This document shows, piece after piece, positions 14,990 through 24,062 of a stretch of DNA of 64,000 nt. A program made the position numbers and the translations under genes. The notes under the pieces were generated by a model, which was given only the letters and a program-made list of their open reading frames with translations, was not told where the DNA came from and ran no database searches. The stretch is taken from contig CAYTIB010000086.1 in NCBI GenBank assembly GCA_964437725.1, positions 1-64,000 of the forward strand, given 5' to 3'. Origin of the DNA: CAYTIB01 sp964437725. Its GTDB lineage: Bacteria; UBA8248; JACPRG01; G963555815. Every line of letters begins with the position of its first letter. The first letter of the stretch is position 1.

Positions 14990-16777
14990 GTGGGTTATCA
15001 GGTAACGGCCAGAAAATACCGCCCTCAAACCTTCGCTCAGCTTATCGGGCAAGACCATATCCGAGTGACACTACAAAATTCGCTCAGCCGGGGACAGGTA
15101 GCACATGCTTATCTGTTTTCAGGGCCACGCGGGGTAGGAAAAACGACCGTCGCGCGCCTACTTGCCAAATCGGTAAATTGCGAGACGCGCACCCAAATGG
15201 TGAACAAGGGGGAGGGATTACCTGGTGAACCATGTAATGAGTGTTCTTCCTGCCAGGAAATCACAGAGGACCGTCACCCCGATGTTATCGAAATCGATGG
15301 GGCATCCAACACCGGAGTAGAGAATGTGCGCGACCTTCGTGCGCAGGCACAATACACACCAGCACGGGGACGCAACAAAGTTTATATCATTGATGAAATT
15401 CACATGCTTTCCAAGGGGGCCTTTAATGCTCTGTTGAAGATCCTCGAGGAACCTCCGGACAACATAATTTTTATCTTTGCAACTACCGAGCCGGAAAAAA
15501 TCCCCGCGACTATTAATTCACGGTGCCAGTCGTTTGATTTCCATCGCTTGTCACCGAACGCCATCATAGACCAGCTACAAAGGGTTGCAACAGGCGAAAA
15601 CATTACGGCTGATGCAGCGGCTTTTCACCTTCTTTCCAGAACGGCAGAGGGTAGCATGCGGGACGCCCAAAGCTTGTTCGACCAGGTTGTTGCTTATGCG
15701 GGAGGCGGTGAAGATGGTACGTCCCTGACGGAGGGGAAGGTATCCGAGGTGCTCGGGCTTGTGTCTGGATCTGTAATCCGGAAGATTGCCTTGATGATTG
15801 CCGAGGACGATCCCGAAAGCATCGTGAACACGGTCCGAACTATCTTCAGCGAAGGCCAAGACGTCAGACAGTTTTGTGCGTCACTCATGAATTTCTTCCG
15901 TGATCTTCTAGTGGTTGAATCGGTTCGTAATCCGAAGAGCCTTTTGGATATGACGGAGGAAGAAATCCGTGAGCTTCCGGGTCTGGCAAAAAAGTTCGGC
16001 CAGGAAAAGCTCCATCGTTGTTTTCGAAAATCGATGGAAATGGAGCGGGAAGTTAGGATTGCTTCCAATCCCCAGCCAGTATTGGAAGTTGCCCTACTGC
16101 GAATGGGAGCCATTCGACCCTCAGCGTCTCTCCAGGCCGTGATGGAAAAGCTGAACGCGGTTTCGGAAACTCTGGAAACAGGAGTAACCCCACCCTCGCT
16201 CGACCTAGGGGGTGAAGTAGGCGGCAGGGGTAAAGACGAAAATCCTGACTTACCCGAACCACCACCGAGTTCTAAGGTTGATAACCTCAAATCCCCGCCA
16301 GAAAGCGACGCGCCGGTTCCCACTTCCAAGTTGCCGGAATCACCTTCTTCGGCTGAGCAGGATGGACAAGGCCTTTGGAATAATCTCATGCAAGAATTTG
16401 AAGCCCAAGCCTTACCCGTACTCCGATATTTCGATGGGGGAAGACTGGTGTCTGTTACAGAGGGCGAAGTGGTCCTTGGGCTAGTTGGATACAACCTGAA
16501 TCTTGCCCTGGATCATCAAGTAGTGATCCAGGAAACAGTTAGTCAGGTTTTAGGAAAAGGGAGGAAGGTTACATTGCTTCCCATTGAGCAATCCGACCCA
16601 CAAGGGGGGGGCCTGAAAACGAACGACACTGCTGAGGCTAAAGATAAGAACGGGGGCCCGCCGACGGGGTCAGACATGGAATCCGCAGATCCTCTAAAGC
16701 ATATGTCACGAGTTCTCCGTGACGCAGATGAAATATTCGGGGATGCCGGTGGCTCTGACGACTCGCCGGTTTCATAG
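14990..16777 (+). CDS. dnaX: DNA polymerase III subunit gamma/tau
   Basis: Clamp-loader ATPase of the replicative polymerase. The 595-aa product has Walker A GPRGVGKTT (45-53), a zinc module with Cys64, Cys82, Cys85 and Cys88, IIDEIHMLS, and sensor motif FATTEPEKIPATINSRCQSF. Residues about 390-460 are a Pro/Ser-rich linker, followed by a tau-like C-terminal domain (DGGRLVSVTEGEVVLG). The start is GTG at 14990, with AAAGG upstream. It heads a dnaX-ybaB-recR operon. An A6G stretch at 15988-15994 resembles the E. coli frameshift site but lies inside domain III, so a programmed gamma product is unlikely. Confidence 0.96.
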   Translation: MGYQVTARKYRPQTFAQLIGQDHIRVTLQNSLSRGQVAHAYLFSGPRGVGKTTVARLLAKSVNCETRTQMVNKGEGLPGEPCNECSSCQEITEDRHPDVIEIDGASNTGVENVRDLRAQAQYTPARGRNKVYIIDEIHMLSKGAFNALLKILEEPPDNIIFIFATTEPEKIPATINSRCQSFDFHRLSPNAIIDQLQRVATGENITADAAAFHLLSRTAEGSMRDAQSLFDQVVAYAGGGEDGTSLTEGKVSEVLGLVSGSVIRKIALMIAEDDPESIVNTVRTIFSEGQDVRQFCASLMNFFRDLLVVESVRNPKSLLDMTEEEIRELPGLAKKFGQEKLHRCFRKSMEMEREVRIASNPQPVLEVALLRMGAIRPSASLQAVMEKLNAVSETLETGVTPPSLDLGGEVGGRGKDENPDLPEPPPSSKVDNLKSPPESDAPVPTSKLPESPSSAEQDGQGLWNNLMQEFEAQALPVLRYFDGGRLVSVTEGEVVLGLVGYNLNLALDHQVVIQETVSQVLGKGRKVTLLPIEQSDPQGGGLKTNDTAEAKDKNGGPPTGSDMESADPLKHMSRVLRDADEIFGDAGGSDDSPVS

Positions 16778-16809
16778 TGAACTGCTAATCCTAAGGAGAA
16801 TTTCAATCA

Positions 16810-17133
16810 ATGGCCCAAAACTTGGGAAACATGGGGCAAATGATGAAACAAGCCCAGAAGCTACAAGAGGACATGCAGCGGCTTCAAGAGGAGTTGGGCG
16901 AGAAGAGAGTAGAAGGAACGGCCGGGGGCGGTATGGTGCAAGCTATTGCGACAGGTAAGCAAGAACTGGTGTCTATCGAGATAGAGAAAGATGTTGTGGA
17001 TCCCGAAGACATAGAGATGCTCCAGGATTTAGTAACCGCGGCCGTCAATGAAGCGTTACGGAAGTCTAGGGATATGGTTTCGGAGCAAATGTCCAGACTC
17101 ACGGGCGGAATCGATATTCCGGGCTTAACGTAA
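16810..17133 (+). CDS. ybaB: Nucleoid-associated protein YbaB/EbfC
   Basis: Small DNA-binding dimer (107 aa) of the YbaB/EbfC family, which binds the nucleoid and influences repair and expression. The N-terminal helix MGQMMKQAQKLQEDMQRLQEEL and the core VEGTAGGGMVQAIATG are diagnostic. AAGGAG lies 11 bp before the ATG. It sits in the usual place between dnaX and recR. Confidence 0.96.
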   Translation: MAQNLGNMGQMMKQAQKLQEDMQRLQEELGEKRVEGTAGGGMVQAIATGKQELVSIEIEKDVVDPEDIEMLQDLVTAAVNEALRKSRDMVSEQMSRLTGGIDIPGLT

Positions 17134-17197
17134 CCATGAACTGCGACAGGCGGGCGAAAGATACCTGTAAGTCCCCTGTTGCCAAGAGGTTTTCCAA

Positions 17198-17794
17198 TTG
17201 GAACATTTCCCAGCCATAGAAGCCGTGGTGAACGAGCTTCGGAAGCTTCCGAGTATTGGGCCTAAAAGTGCCCAGAGAATGGCCTTTTTTCTTCTGAGGC
17301 GCAGCCGCGAAGACGTTGGCGCACTGGCCGCAGCTATCCAAGACCTGAAAGAGAAGGTGCGTTTCTGCTTGCAGTGCCATGGTATTGCCGAAGGAGAGCG
17401 TTGCGGGTTTTGTACCGATCCCGGTCGGGACACGTCGCTAGTTTGTGTGGTCGAGGAACCGGGAGATGTGTTCGCAGTTGAGAAAACAGGGGAATTCCGC
17501 GGGCGATATCACGTTTTGATGGGCGCTCTCTCGCCCCTGGATGGTATTGGCCCAGAGGAGCTAACTATCACGTCGCTTGAGCAACGTATTAATGAAGAGG
17601 GGATTAAGGAAGTTATCATTGCCACGAATCCGAATTTGGAAGGGGACGCAACGGCTATGTACCTATCAAGGGTTCTAGGGCCCAAGGGGGTACGGGTTTC
17701 CCGGATAGCTCGGGGTCTTCCTGTAGGGACATCCCTGGAATTTGCCGATGAGGTTACGCTCACGCGATCTCTTGAAGGACGCCGTGAAATTTGA
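17198..17794 (+). CDS. recR: Recombination mediator RecR
   Basis: Forms the RecFOR complex that loads RecA at gaps. The 198-aa product has an N-terminal helix-hairpin-helix (LRKLPSIGPKSAQRMAF), a C4 zinc finger (Cys57, Cys60, Cys69, Cys72) and a TOPRIM domain (VCVVEEPGDVFAVEKTGEF). The start is TTG at 17198, preceded by AAGAGG 8 bp upstream; no ATG fits better. It closes the dnaX-ybaB-recR operon. Confidence 0.96.
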   Translation: MEHFPAIEAVVNELRKLPSIGPKSAQRMAFFLLRRSREDVGALAAAIQDLKEKVRFCLQCHGIAEGERCGFCTDPGRDTSLVCVVEEPGDVFAVEKTGEFRGRYHVLMGALSPLDGIGPEELTITSLEQRINEEGIKEVIIATNPNLEGDATAMYLSRVLGPKGVRVSRIARGLPVGTSLEFADEVTLTRSLEGRREI

Positions 17795-17905
17795 TGCAAA
17801 TACTCATATTTGGTTTTGTACGAAAAGGCTAATTCGAGGAGTGCGCCACCGTATGAAATTAAATGAAAACCAACGTGTAAGTCGAATGTACCCTGGAGTT
17901 TTTTG

Positions 17906-19252
17906 ATGAAGCCAGATCTTGTTGTCAAAAATGCAAAGGTGGTTAACTCGCTAGGGATGTATGAAGGGCATATTCTCATCAAGCAAGGGAAAATTCTGGC
18001 GGTAGTCACTGAGCTAGACCACGAACCCGAATCCGTTATTGATGCAAAAGGTCTGTATGTTCTTCCGGGGATGGTAGACGATCATGTCCACATGATGGAC
18101 CCCGGACATACCGAGCGAGAAGATTTCACCACGGGTACCGAGGCTTCTGCAAGGGGTGGCGCAACCACAGTTATCGAGCACCACCGGACGATCCCGCCCG
18201 TATTTACGGCAGATCTTCTGCGTGAGAAGAGCGAGTACCTGAAAGAAAAATCTGTTGTTGATTTCGCCCAACTCGGCGGGCTAGCACCCGACAACATAAA
18301 CGAACTTCAACCTATGTGGGAAGCGGGAGCATTGGGTTTCAAAGGGTTTCTCGTTGAGTTGCACGGGGCTCCCATGCTAACCGAAGGAGTTCTCCTCGAT
18401 ATTATGCACATGGTGAAGTCTTTTGATGGAACCTGCCTATACCATTGCGAAAGTGACACTATTTGCAGAAGAGGTAAAGAGAAGATCGATGAAGAAGGGC
18501 AGAAAGATTATTCGTCTATGCTGAATTGGCGCTCGATGGAAGCGGAATATATGGCATCAATGGAATTGATACACCTAACGGAGCTAACCCATTGCCAGTC
18601 CACGATTGCTCACGTTAGCCAGCCCCGCATTTTGGAAGCAGTCCAAGCGGCCAGACGGCGTGGCGCACCGATTTACGCAGAATCTTGCCCGCACTATTTT
18701 TATCTAACAGAGGAAGAAGGAGAAAAGCGCGGACCATGGGCAAAATTCACACCACCCCCTCGCCCCAAAGAGATCCGTGACGGAATGCGGACGGCACTGG
18801 GTAAAGGTTGGGTAGACATCATTGCCACAGACCACTGTCCTCATGTTAGGGAGGATAAGGAAAAAGGCCTCGACGATATCCACGAGGCCCCGTTCGGTAT
18901 TCCAGGAATTGATACCACTACTCGCATGATGTTGAATGCAGTGAATGAGGGTTGGTTGGCACTGGAGCACCTTGTTCAAATGATGTGTGAGCAACCCGCC
19001 CGGCTTTACAATATCTTTCCCAAAAAGGGCACGATTCAGCCTGGTTCTGATGCAGATCTAATTATTGTCGATATGGATCGCAAGGAGACGTTAGCGAACG
19101 ACTCCATAGTCAGCAAATGCGGATGGACAACATTTGATGGGATGGAAATAACCGGTGCGCCAACCCTAACGATGGTTCGAGGCACCGTAGTTATGGAAGA
19201 TGGTCTTGTTACTGGCAGGGCTGGAGTAGGCGTCGAGGTGACAAGGAATTAA
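17906..19252 (+). CDS. Cyclic amidohydrolase (allantoinase/dihydroorotase/hydantoinase family)
   Basis: Binuclear-metal enzyme that opens cyclic amides such as allantoin, dihydroorotate or hydantoins. All expected ligands are present, numbered from the ATG at 17906: His60 and His62 (DDHVHMMDPG), carbamylated Lys146 (GFKGF), His180, His236 (IAHVSQP) and Asp309 (IATDHCPH). ESCPHYFYLTEE and EAPFGIPGIDT lean toward the allantoinase/dihydropyrimidinase branch. GGAG lies 7 bp before the ATG. No purine or pyrimidine degradation genes are nearby, so the substrate is open. Confidence 0.85.
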   Translation: MKPDLVVKNAKVVNSLGMYEGHILIKQGKILAVVTELDHEPESVIDAKGLYVLPGMVDDHVHMMDPGHTEREDFTTGTEASARGGATTVIEHHRTIPPVFTADLLREKSEYLKEKSVVDFAQLGGLAPDNINELQPMWEAGALGFKGFLVELHGAPMLTEGVLLDIMHMVKSFDGTCLYHCESDTICRRGKEKIDEEGQKDYSSMLNWRSMEAEYMASMELIHLTELTHCQSTIAHVSQPRILEAVQAARRRGAPIYAESCPHYFYLTEEEGEKRGPWAKFTPPPRPKEIRDGMRTALGKGWVDIIATDHCPHVREDKEKGLDDIHEAPFGIPGIDTTTRMMLNAVNEGWLALEHLVQMMCEQPARLYNIFPKKGTIQPGSDADLIIVDMDRKETLANDSIVSKCGWTTFDGMEITGAPTLTMVRGTVVMEDGLVTGRAGVGVEVTRN

Positions 19253-19476
19253 TGTCCTCCTTGGGGTTTTGTCCGGAGTTCACCACACAGAGGCATCAGG
19301 TAACCACCGACATCTAGTGTGATCAAAAACTTAGGCGTCCCTGAGTTCACTCTGGAGGGGCAATATTGGTCTGCCCTTTGGTTTACCCCTTCACACCAGT
19401 AGTTTTTCAGTTTAAATCTCAGTTGCAACTGCATTACTTCACAGGAGAGCCATTCGAAAACTTCATTTCCTAGATT

Positions 19477-20055
19477 TTACTCTCTTCTTCCGTTCCAACC
19501 ACTTTCCCAGATGTTCAAATTTTTGGTGGTATTCCATCGACCCCTGAAACTGCGGCCGTCTTCGCTGAACTCAAACAAAAACTCACCAACCTCCCCGGGA
19601 GATGCCCAGGTCCCTTTCAAGACATTTCCTTCGATCGTTCCATCAATCACGTAGTTTGTGTCCAGTCGGTAAAGCCCCCGAACGCGGCGACCTTCCTGAA
19701 TCAGGCGCATTGTGTAGAGCTGTTTCCCTCTCGACCTCCAGTTAATCCACTTTCCGCTGACATCCAGGATGACATCCCTGATTTTTGGGATGGGTGGAGC
19801 TTTAACCGCCGGCCTGCCGGCAGTCTCATCACGATAGGGGACTGGGGTTGCCGGCATCAAGATATTCAGAATGTGCCACCACTCCTTGTCGAGCACTATG
19901 GTCTGCCGGGTCCCATTTCGATATTCTATGATAAGTTTTTTCGCTTCTTCCTTTTTCTTCCCTAGATCTTTATTTTGAGCGGATATATTGTTTCCAGCAC
20001 CGGTGACCAAAACACAGCCGATAAAGAGGATTAATAATTTTTTAACGGAATGCAT
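19477..20055 (-). CDS. Secreted protein of unknown function
   Basis: About 192 aa. A signal peptide is evident (MHSVKKLLILFIGCVLVTGA, then GNNISAQ), so the protein should be exported. The mature part begins with a charged Lys-rich stretch and then LIIEYRNGTRQTIVLDKEWW. The C-terminal half has many short beta-like segments (TMRLIQEGRRVRGLYRL, VIDGTIEGNVLKGTW), suggesting a lipocalin-like or small beta-barrel fold. I recognise no family. ATG 20055 is chosen over an upstream TTG because AAGGAG sits 11 bp before it. That ribosome site overlaps the TAA of the preceding membrane-protein gene, implying translational coupling. Confidence 0.7.
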   Translation of the reverse strand: MHSVKKLLILFIGCVLVTGAGNNISAQNKDLGKKKEEAKKLIIEYRNGTRQTIVLDKEWWHILNILMPATPVPYRDETAGRPAVKAPPIPKIRDVILDVSGKWINWRSRGKQLYTMRLIQEGRRVRGLYRLDTNYVIDGTIEGNVLKGTWASPGEVGEFLFEFSEDGRSFRGRWNTTKNLNIWESGWNGRRE

Positions 20056-20070
20056 TCTGAACAACTCTCC

Positions 20071-20871
20071 TTAGGAAGCAAGTCCCCACCACTGCATGGC
20101 TAACGATGCCATACTGATACAGAGCGCATAAAGACCTCCGCCACGTTTGCCCATTCCTATGGCAGCTCCTCCGGCGAGAATCCCTGCCCCGCCGAACCAG
20201 GGAAAATAATGGTTTGAGGCAAAACACAAAAGTGCAAGGCCAAGGCCTGATTTCATAGCTAAAACCCCAAGTCGTTGTTCTGGATCACTGTTTTTTGGGA
20301 GCGGTTCAAGAAAGATCCAGACTGTCAGGGCCAAAGCAATGGAGCCCTTGATGGTCCCCGTTCCGGGAGTAAATAGCGGCCATCCGGAAAGGCCGGTTAA
20401 CAGAATCGCAACTGCTGTAATAACAGCTATGTAACCCAGGCAGACGATCTGTTTGCGTAATTGTTCCGGGGCGCCTTCCACTGATCCGAAGATCCCCTTG
20501 TGGATGGTTTCTGCATCAGGTTCCCTTGGACTTTCCATGTTTACTCGTGCAAATCTTGGTTTGGGAGCCAGAACTTTCTTCTCTTTTAAAATCCGAGCGC
20601 GGAATGCCCGTAAACGACCAATGGTCAGCCAAAGGCCGAATAAATCTATAAAGGTCAGAGCAGCAATGACTAAAGACAATACAAGGTTAACGGAAATAGG
20701 CCGTTCGGTAGCCTGCAAACTAAAAAATCCGACAAACACCATCCAGAGAAGCCATCCGAAGACAGTTAAATAACTTTGGAATACGTGCACCAATGACATT
20801 CTGGAACGCTTTTGAACGACCGGTCGAAATCGAACCGATTTGTTTGGTTTTTGGCTCATCTTATAAGCCAT
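20071..20871 (-). CDS. Integral membrane protein of unknown function
   Basis: About 266 aa if started at the ATG at 20871; ATG 20859 and an upstream TTG at 20934 are alternatives, none with a strong ribosome site. Hydrophobic segments occur as an N-terminal pair (VFGWLLWMVFVGFFSL, LSLVIAALTFIDLFGLWL), a charged cytosolic loop of about 65 residues, and a second group of four or five (YIAVITAVAILLTGLSG, ALALTVWIFLEPL, LGLALLCFASNHYF, GGAGILAGGAAIGMG, LCISMASLAMQWW). No motif known to me. It is co-transcribed with, and probably coupled to, the secreted protein after it. Confidence 0.65.
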   Translation of the reverse strand: MAYKMSQKPNKSVRFRPVVQKRSRMSLVHVFQSYLTVFGWLLWMVFVGFFSLQATERPISVNLVLSLVIAALTFIDLFGLWLTIGRLRAFRARILKEKKVLAPKPRFARVNMESPREPDAETIHKGIFGSVEGAPEQLRKQIVCLGYIAVITAVAILLTGLSGWPLFTPGTGTIKGSIALALTVWIFLEPLPKNSDPEQRLGVLAMKSGLGLALLCFASNHYFPWFGGAGILAGGAAIGMGKRGGGLYALCISMASLAMQWWGLAS

Positions 20872-21084
20872 TGGCAACAATCCATAGGAACTCACCTGGC
20901 CATCTCCAAAATTCCCTTTGAAAAAAATTCGCAATGAACATCACATGTATCTTCTATTTGCCTACATTTCCATCGGGTTATAACGAGATCAAAGGAAGGC
21001 CTGTAGCTGCATTCTATGTTTTCTCGAATCCCTAAAAGTTTTGCGGAATGATTTGCAGCCCTCACCAAGCCCTGAATATTCCGA

Positions 21085-21100
21085 TGCTTTTATTAAAGCA
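21085..21100 (-). terminator. Weak hairpin downstream of the binding-protein gene
   Basis: TGCTTT and AAAGCA form a 6-bp stem with a TATT loop, 12 bp beyond the stop of the minus-strand binding-protein gene. It lacks a proper T-run, so termination is uncertain. Confidence 0.25.
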
Positions 21101-21112
21101 GTATTAACCGGT

Positions 21113-22015
21113 TCACTTTTCCCCGAGTTCGGGCCAAAGTGACCGGGCCACGCAATCTATTGGACGAACCAATTTTGTTTCGGGGAAGAAGTTGGCTATC
21201 CCATCCAAAATAACCTGGATGCCTTCTAGAGAAGGGACCGGTGGATAAGGGATATTCTTTGACCAAAAATCGTATGTTGCCTCGAGGGTTTCGTCGTCCC
21301 CTATGCTGGGTATGTTTTTGTGTAAGACACTTTTTGACAAATCGGGATCCGACTTAAAAGTCCTTATCCCCTTTTTGTAGGCGCTTAGGAACCGGTTAGC
21401 TAGCTCTTTTTTTTCTACCGAAAATGATTTGAGTGCGAATCCGACTCCGCCTTGATACGGCATCAACTGACCGTCCCATATAAGATTGTATCCATCTCGG
21501 ATAGCGCGGGAACTAAATGGTAGGGGCAAAATGGCTGCCTCCACCTCCCCGGCAATGAGGCCTTCGTATGCCGCCTGAAAACCGTCCCAGTAAGGAACTC
21601 GCTCGGGATCCCCTTCCTTCCCTGTCAATCCCCAGTTGGAGAACAGTATGTCCAGAGTAAAATCAGCGTTACCTTTTAAACTGAAGCCGCCAATTCTGTG
21701 ACCCCTTAGATCTTCAGGTTTCTTGATATCGTTTTGTGCAATGATACTAAGGTGGTTGAAATCATTTAGATTGAGAATTATTTCAACCTCCTTGCCTTCA
21801 CCGGCGGCACGAACAACGGGGTATCCTCCAAAAGTACAAACATCCACGATGTTCTCAAAAACCACCTGAAGAGTCCGCTTTGCCGGTGGTTCGAATGTAA
21901 TGATGGCCTCAAGCCCTTCTTCATGAAATAAACCAGCTTCCTGGGCTACCCAAGGGATACACTGATTTGCAGCAAGGGCACCTAGCCCGATTCGTATTTT
22001 TTCCAATTCAGGCAT
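21113..22015 (-). CDS. SsuA/THI5-like substrate-binding protein without a signal peptide
   Basis: A 300-aa protein of the type II periplasmic-binding fold seen in sulfonate/thiamine-precursor uptake (NMT1/SsuA-like): IRIGLGALAANQCIPWVAQE, AGLFHEEGLE, KPEDLRGHRIGG. The ATG at 22015 is chosen because GGAG lies 7 bp upstream; a TTG 12 bp earlier adds only four residues. No signal peptide or lipobox is possible from either start, and no permease or ATPase gene is adjacent. It may be a cytosolic sensor or enzyme-like relative rather than a transporter part. Ligand unknown. Confidence 0.75.
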   Translation of the reverse strand: MPELEKIRIGLGALAANQCIPWVAQEAGLFHEEGLEAIITFEPPAKRTLQVVFENIVDVCTFGGYPVVRAAGEGKEVEIILNLNDFNHLSIIAQNDIKKPEDLRGHRIGGFSLKGNADFTLDILFSNWGLTGKEGDPERVPYWDGFQAAYEGLIAGEVEAAILPLPFSSRAIRDGYNLIWDGQLMPYQGGVGFALKSFSVEKKELANRFLSAYKKGIRTFKSDPDLSKSVLHKNIPSIGDDETLEATYDFWSKNIPYPPVPSLEGIQVILDGIANFFPETKLVRPIDCVARSLWPELGEK

Positions 22016-22198
22016 CACTATCTCCAAACGTATACAAAATAATCAAACCAAATGATAGATAAGCGTATCAGGAGATGAATTCAAAGCAAAGGCGGATTGG
22101 ACCACGAGGGTTTTGTGGTAAATGTAAAAAAAGGGGGGGGTGGCTTACTAACTAAGCATTATTGCGATCCGTTGCTTTTTTTAATGGAGGGTGATTTT

Positions 22199-22228
22199 TT
22201 GGAAAAGACATTAAAATGGCATAATAAT
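22199..22228 (+). promoter_or_regulatory. Possible promoter upstream of nth
   Basis: TTGGAA (22199-22204), an 18-bp spacer and AATAAT (22223-22228) resemble a sigma70 promoter pointing at nth. Transcription would start near 22235, about 110 nt before nth. The rest of the 328-bp gap (22016-22343) has a run of A and G at 22126-22140 but no other recognisable element. Confidence 0.35.
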
Positions 22229-22236
22229 GTGTTCTG

Positions 22237-22347
22237 ATGAAATTCCTGGGCATTCGTAGTATGGAAAGTGTCGATGGTTCTCTTTACCGGGATCATGGGG
22301 AAAGTTTAAACCCGCTTGAATCCCATGCGGATAGGGGTTTCACATGA
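22237..22347 (+). CDS. Possible 36-aa upstream reading frame of nth
   Basis: ATG at 22237 opens a 36-codon frame (MKFLGIRSMESVDGSLYRDH, then GESLNPLESHADRGFT) whose TGA overlaps the nth ATG as ATGA. The overlap suggests possible translational coupling, but there is no clear ribosome site and no known homologue. It would be almost leaderless if the predicted promoter is right. Confidence 0.25.
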   Translation: MKFLGIRSMESVDGSLYRDHGESLNPLESHADRGFT

Positions 22348-23042
22348 CAAATCTCGGAACAACCGCCAAGAAGAGGCGAGCTCGTGCAATACTTAAACGC
22401 TTGGCTATAGCCTATCCCGATGCACGATGCGGACTTGATTTCAAAACTCCCTTTCAGTTGTTGATAGCTTCTATCCTTTCCGCGCAATGCACAGATGAAC
22501 GAGTCAACATGACCACGCCAAGTCTTTTTGCCAAATACCCGACTCCAGTACATTTTGCATGTGCTGATCGGCGAGCATTGGAGAAAGAGGTCCATTCTTG
22601 TGGGTTCTATCGGAATAAGGCCAAAAACATCATCGCCACCTGCAAAATTCTCTGCGCCGAACACGACGGAACCGTACCGAATGACTTTGAAGCTCTTTTA
22701 GAATTGCCCGGTATTGGAAGAAAAATTGCCAACATTATCCGCAATGATATTTTTGATGTTCCATCCATTGCTGTTGACACACATGTTTTCCGTCTTTCCC
22801 ATCGATTGCATCTCGCCGATGCGAAAGATCCCGATCGAACAGAGTTTCAGTTGCAACAGGTTATACCAAAGGATCTCGTATCCGGATTCAATCATCTGTT
22901 GACTTTCCATGGTCGCGAGGTGTGCGCTGCTCGGCGCCCCCGTTGCAAGGAGTGTCCCATCTTAAATTTATGTCCTTGGGAGGATAAGAAGCTATTTATC
23001 CGACCGATCCATGGAAAAAGGATCAAGATGGAAGACCTTTAG
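22344..23042 (+). CDS. nth: Endonuclease III (DNA glycosylase/AP lyase)
   Basis: Base-excision repair enzyme that removes oxidised pyrimidines and cleaves abasic sites. The 232-aa product has the helix-hairpin-helix LPGIGRKIANII with catalytic Lys127, catalytic Asp145 (AVDTHVFR), and the C-x6-C-x2-C-x5-C iron-sulfur loop (Cys194, 201, 204, 210). The order and spacing of all catalytic parts are canonical. It stands alone, divergent from the binding-protein gene. Confidence 0.95.
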   Translation: MTNLGTTAKKRRARAILKRLAIAYPDARCGLDFKTPFQLLIASILSAQCTDERVNMTTPSLFAKYPTPVHFACADRRALEKEVHSCGFYRNKAKNIIATCKILCAEHDGTVPNDFEALLELPGIGRKIANIIRNDIFDVPSIAVDTHVFRLSHRLHLADAKDPDRTEFQLQQVIPKDLVSGFNHLLTFHGREVCAARRPRCKECPILNLCPWEDKKLFIRPIHGKRIKMEDL

Positions 23043-23177
23043 AGATTTAGCGTGATTCGAATGGGCAAATTCTTTGAGCGAAAAGCAAACCGAATACCGA
23101 TTAAAAAAACCAGGTCGGAACGGCTCTCACAAAAATGAGGGGGAAGTTAGGAAGAGCAAAACCAATTTGTTTTTGAC

Positions 23178-24062
23178 CTAGGGAGCCCCTGTTGCCACAG
23201 GCTTGGACAGGAGTTCTCGAAGGCGTTCGGCTATCCCTGGGAAAGTGTCCATGACTCGTTCCATCCCAATCTGGGTTAGCGTATCGTTTGATTGCCAAAT
23301 GCCTCCACCCTTAATGAATCGGGGTAACAAAAGAATGTTTTTATTGAGGAACTCTTGTTTTTCATCGAACCTAGCGCTCCAAAGAATTTTTCCATCGTGC
23401 ACACTTATCAGGTAAATATCAAAGGAAACCGACGAGGGTTTGTCTGCGGCTAAAGGGTTTCCGTGTCGATTTGTGTAGCGCGTAATAACCCCAGTTACTA
23501 CAGCATCCAAAACCTCTGGATCTTCTCCTGGTTTTACGTTTGGCGACCGGACTTCTCCGATGGCAGGTCCCTCGTTGTCCTCCGGATCCCTTTCCGGGGT
23601 CTCAGTCTGAAAAAGAAGGCTCTCGTTGGTTGTATAGGGAGCGACTTGCTTTAGGTAATTTGAGACAGCTCGTCCAAGCTGGCGGAGATTTTCCTCCCGG
23701 TTGACGGTTCCCGCTCTTCGGCTTGGGTCCACCCGGAATTCGAGCTCGATCTCTTCGGTTTTTTCTAGACGGACAGGAGGTGTCACAGAATAGATTTTCC
23801 GAGTGATGATCTCCTCGTAAAAGAAAGTGGCTACCTTATGGCCCGCTTCCGGAGCTGGGGTATTGTTTCGGAAAGGCATGACTGCGATGTGGCGCAGGTT
23901 GTATTTTTTGATGTCAGGTCGGATTTTGGATGCTACGTTCGTTGGCGAGAAGCGACCCAGGGCAATATTGGAACACCCAACGAGTAGAAAGGTGATAATC
24001 ACCAGCACAATAGGGGAGATAACTCCTGCAACCCGCTCAATTATCAGTCGACAATCAGCCAT
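23178..24062 (-). CDS. Lipoprotein, CsgG/LpoB-like (unknown role)
   Basis: A 294-aa protein with an N-terminal hydrophobic segment and lipobox LLVGCSN (Cys about 30), so it should be lipid-anchored in the envelope. The mature N-terminus (YNLRHIAVMPFRNNTPAPEA and later VVTGVITRYTNRHG) resembles the nucleotide-binding-like fold of CsgG/LpoB/GNA1162-type outer-membrane lipoproteins, as does the dispersed SVHDGKILWSARFDE. Which of these it resembles most cannot be settled by eye. The ATG at 24062 follows GAGAG. It is alone between nth (convergent) and the zinc-knuckle gene. Confidence 0.7.
   Translation of the reverse strand: MADCRLIIERVAGVISPIVLVIITFLLVGCSNIALGRFSPTNVASKIRPDIKKYNLRHIAVMPFRNNTPAPEAGHKVATFFYEEIITRKIYSVTPPVRLEKTEEIELEFRVDPSRRAGTVNREENLRQLGRAVSNYLKQVAPYTTNESLLFQTETPERDPEDNEGPAIGEVRSPNVKPGEDPEVLDAVVTGVITRYTNRHGNPLAADKPSSVSFDIYLISVHDGKILWSARFDEKQEFLNKNILLLPRFIKGGGIWQSNDTLTQIGMERVMDTFPGIAERLRELLSKPVATGAP

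Noticed and set aside
15986..16060. A6G slippery stretch in dnaX (GCA AAA AAG) like the E. coli frameshift site
   Set aside because: It lies inside domain III; a -1 shift would stop about 20 codons later and remove the last helices of the clamp-loader core. No clear stimulatory site is upstream.
15694..16494. 266-codon frame antisense to dnaX
   Set aside because: Ser/Arg/Pro-rich shadow of the dnaX linker in a GC-rich part; dnaX itself is certain.
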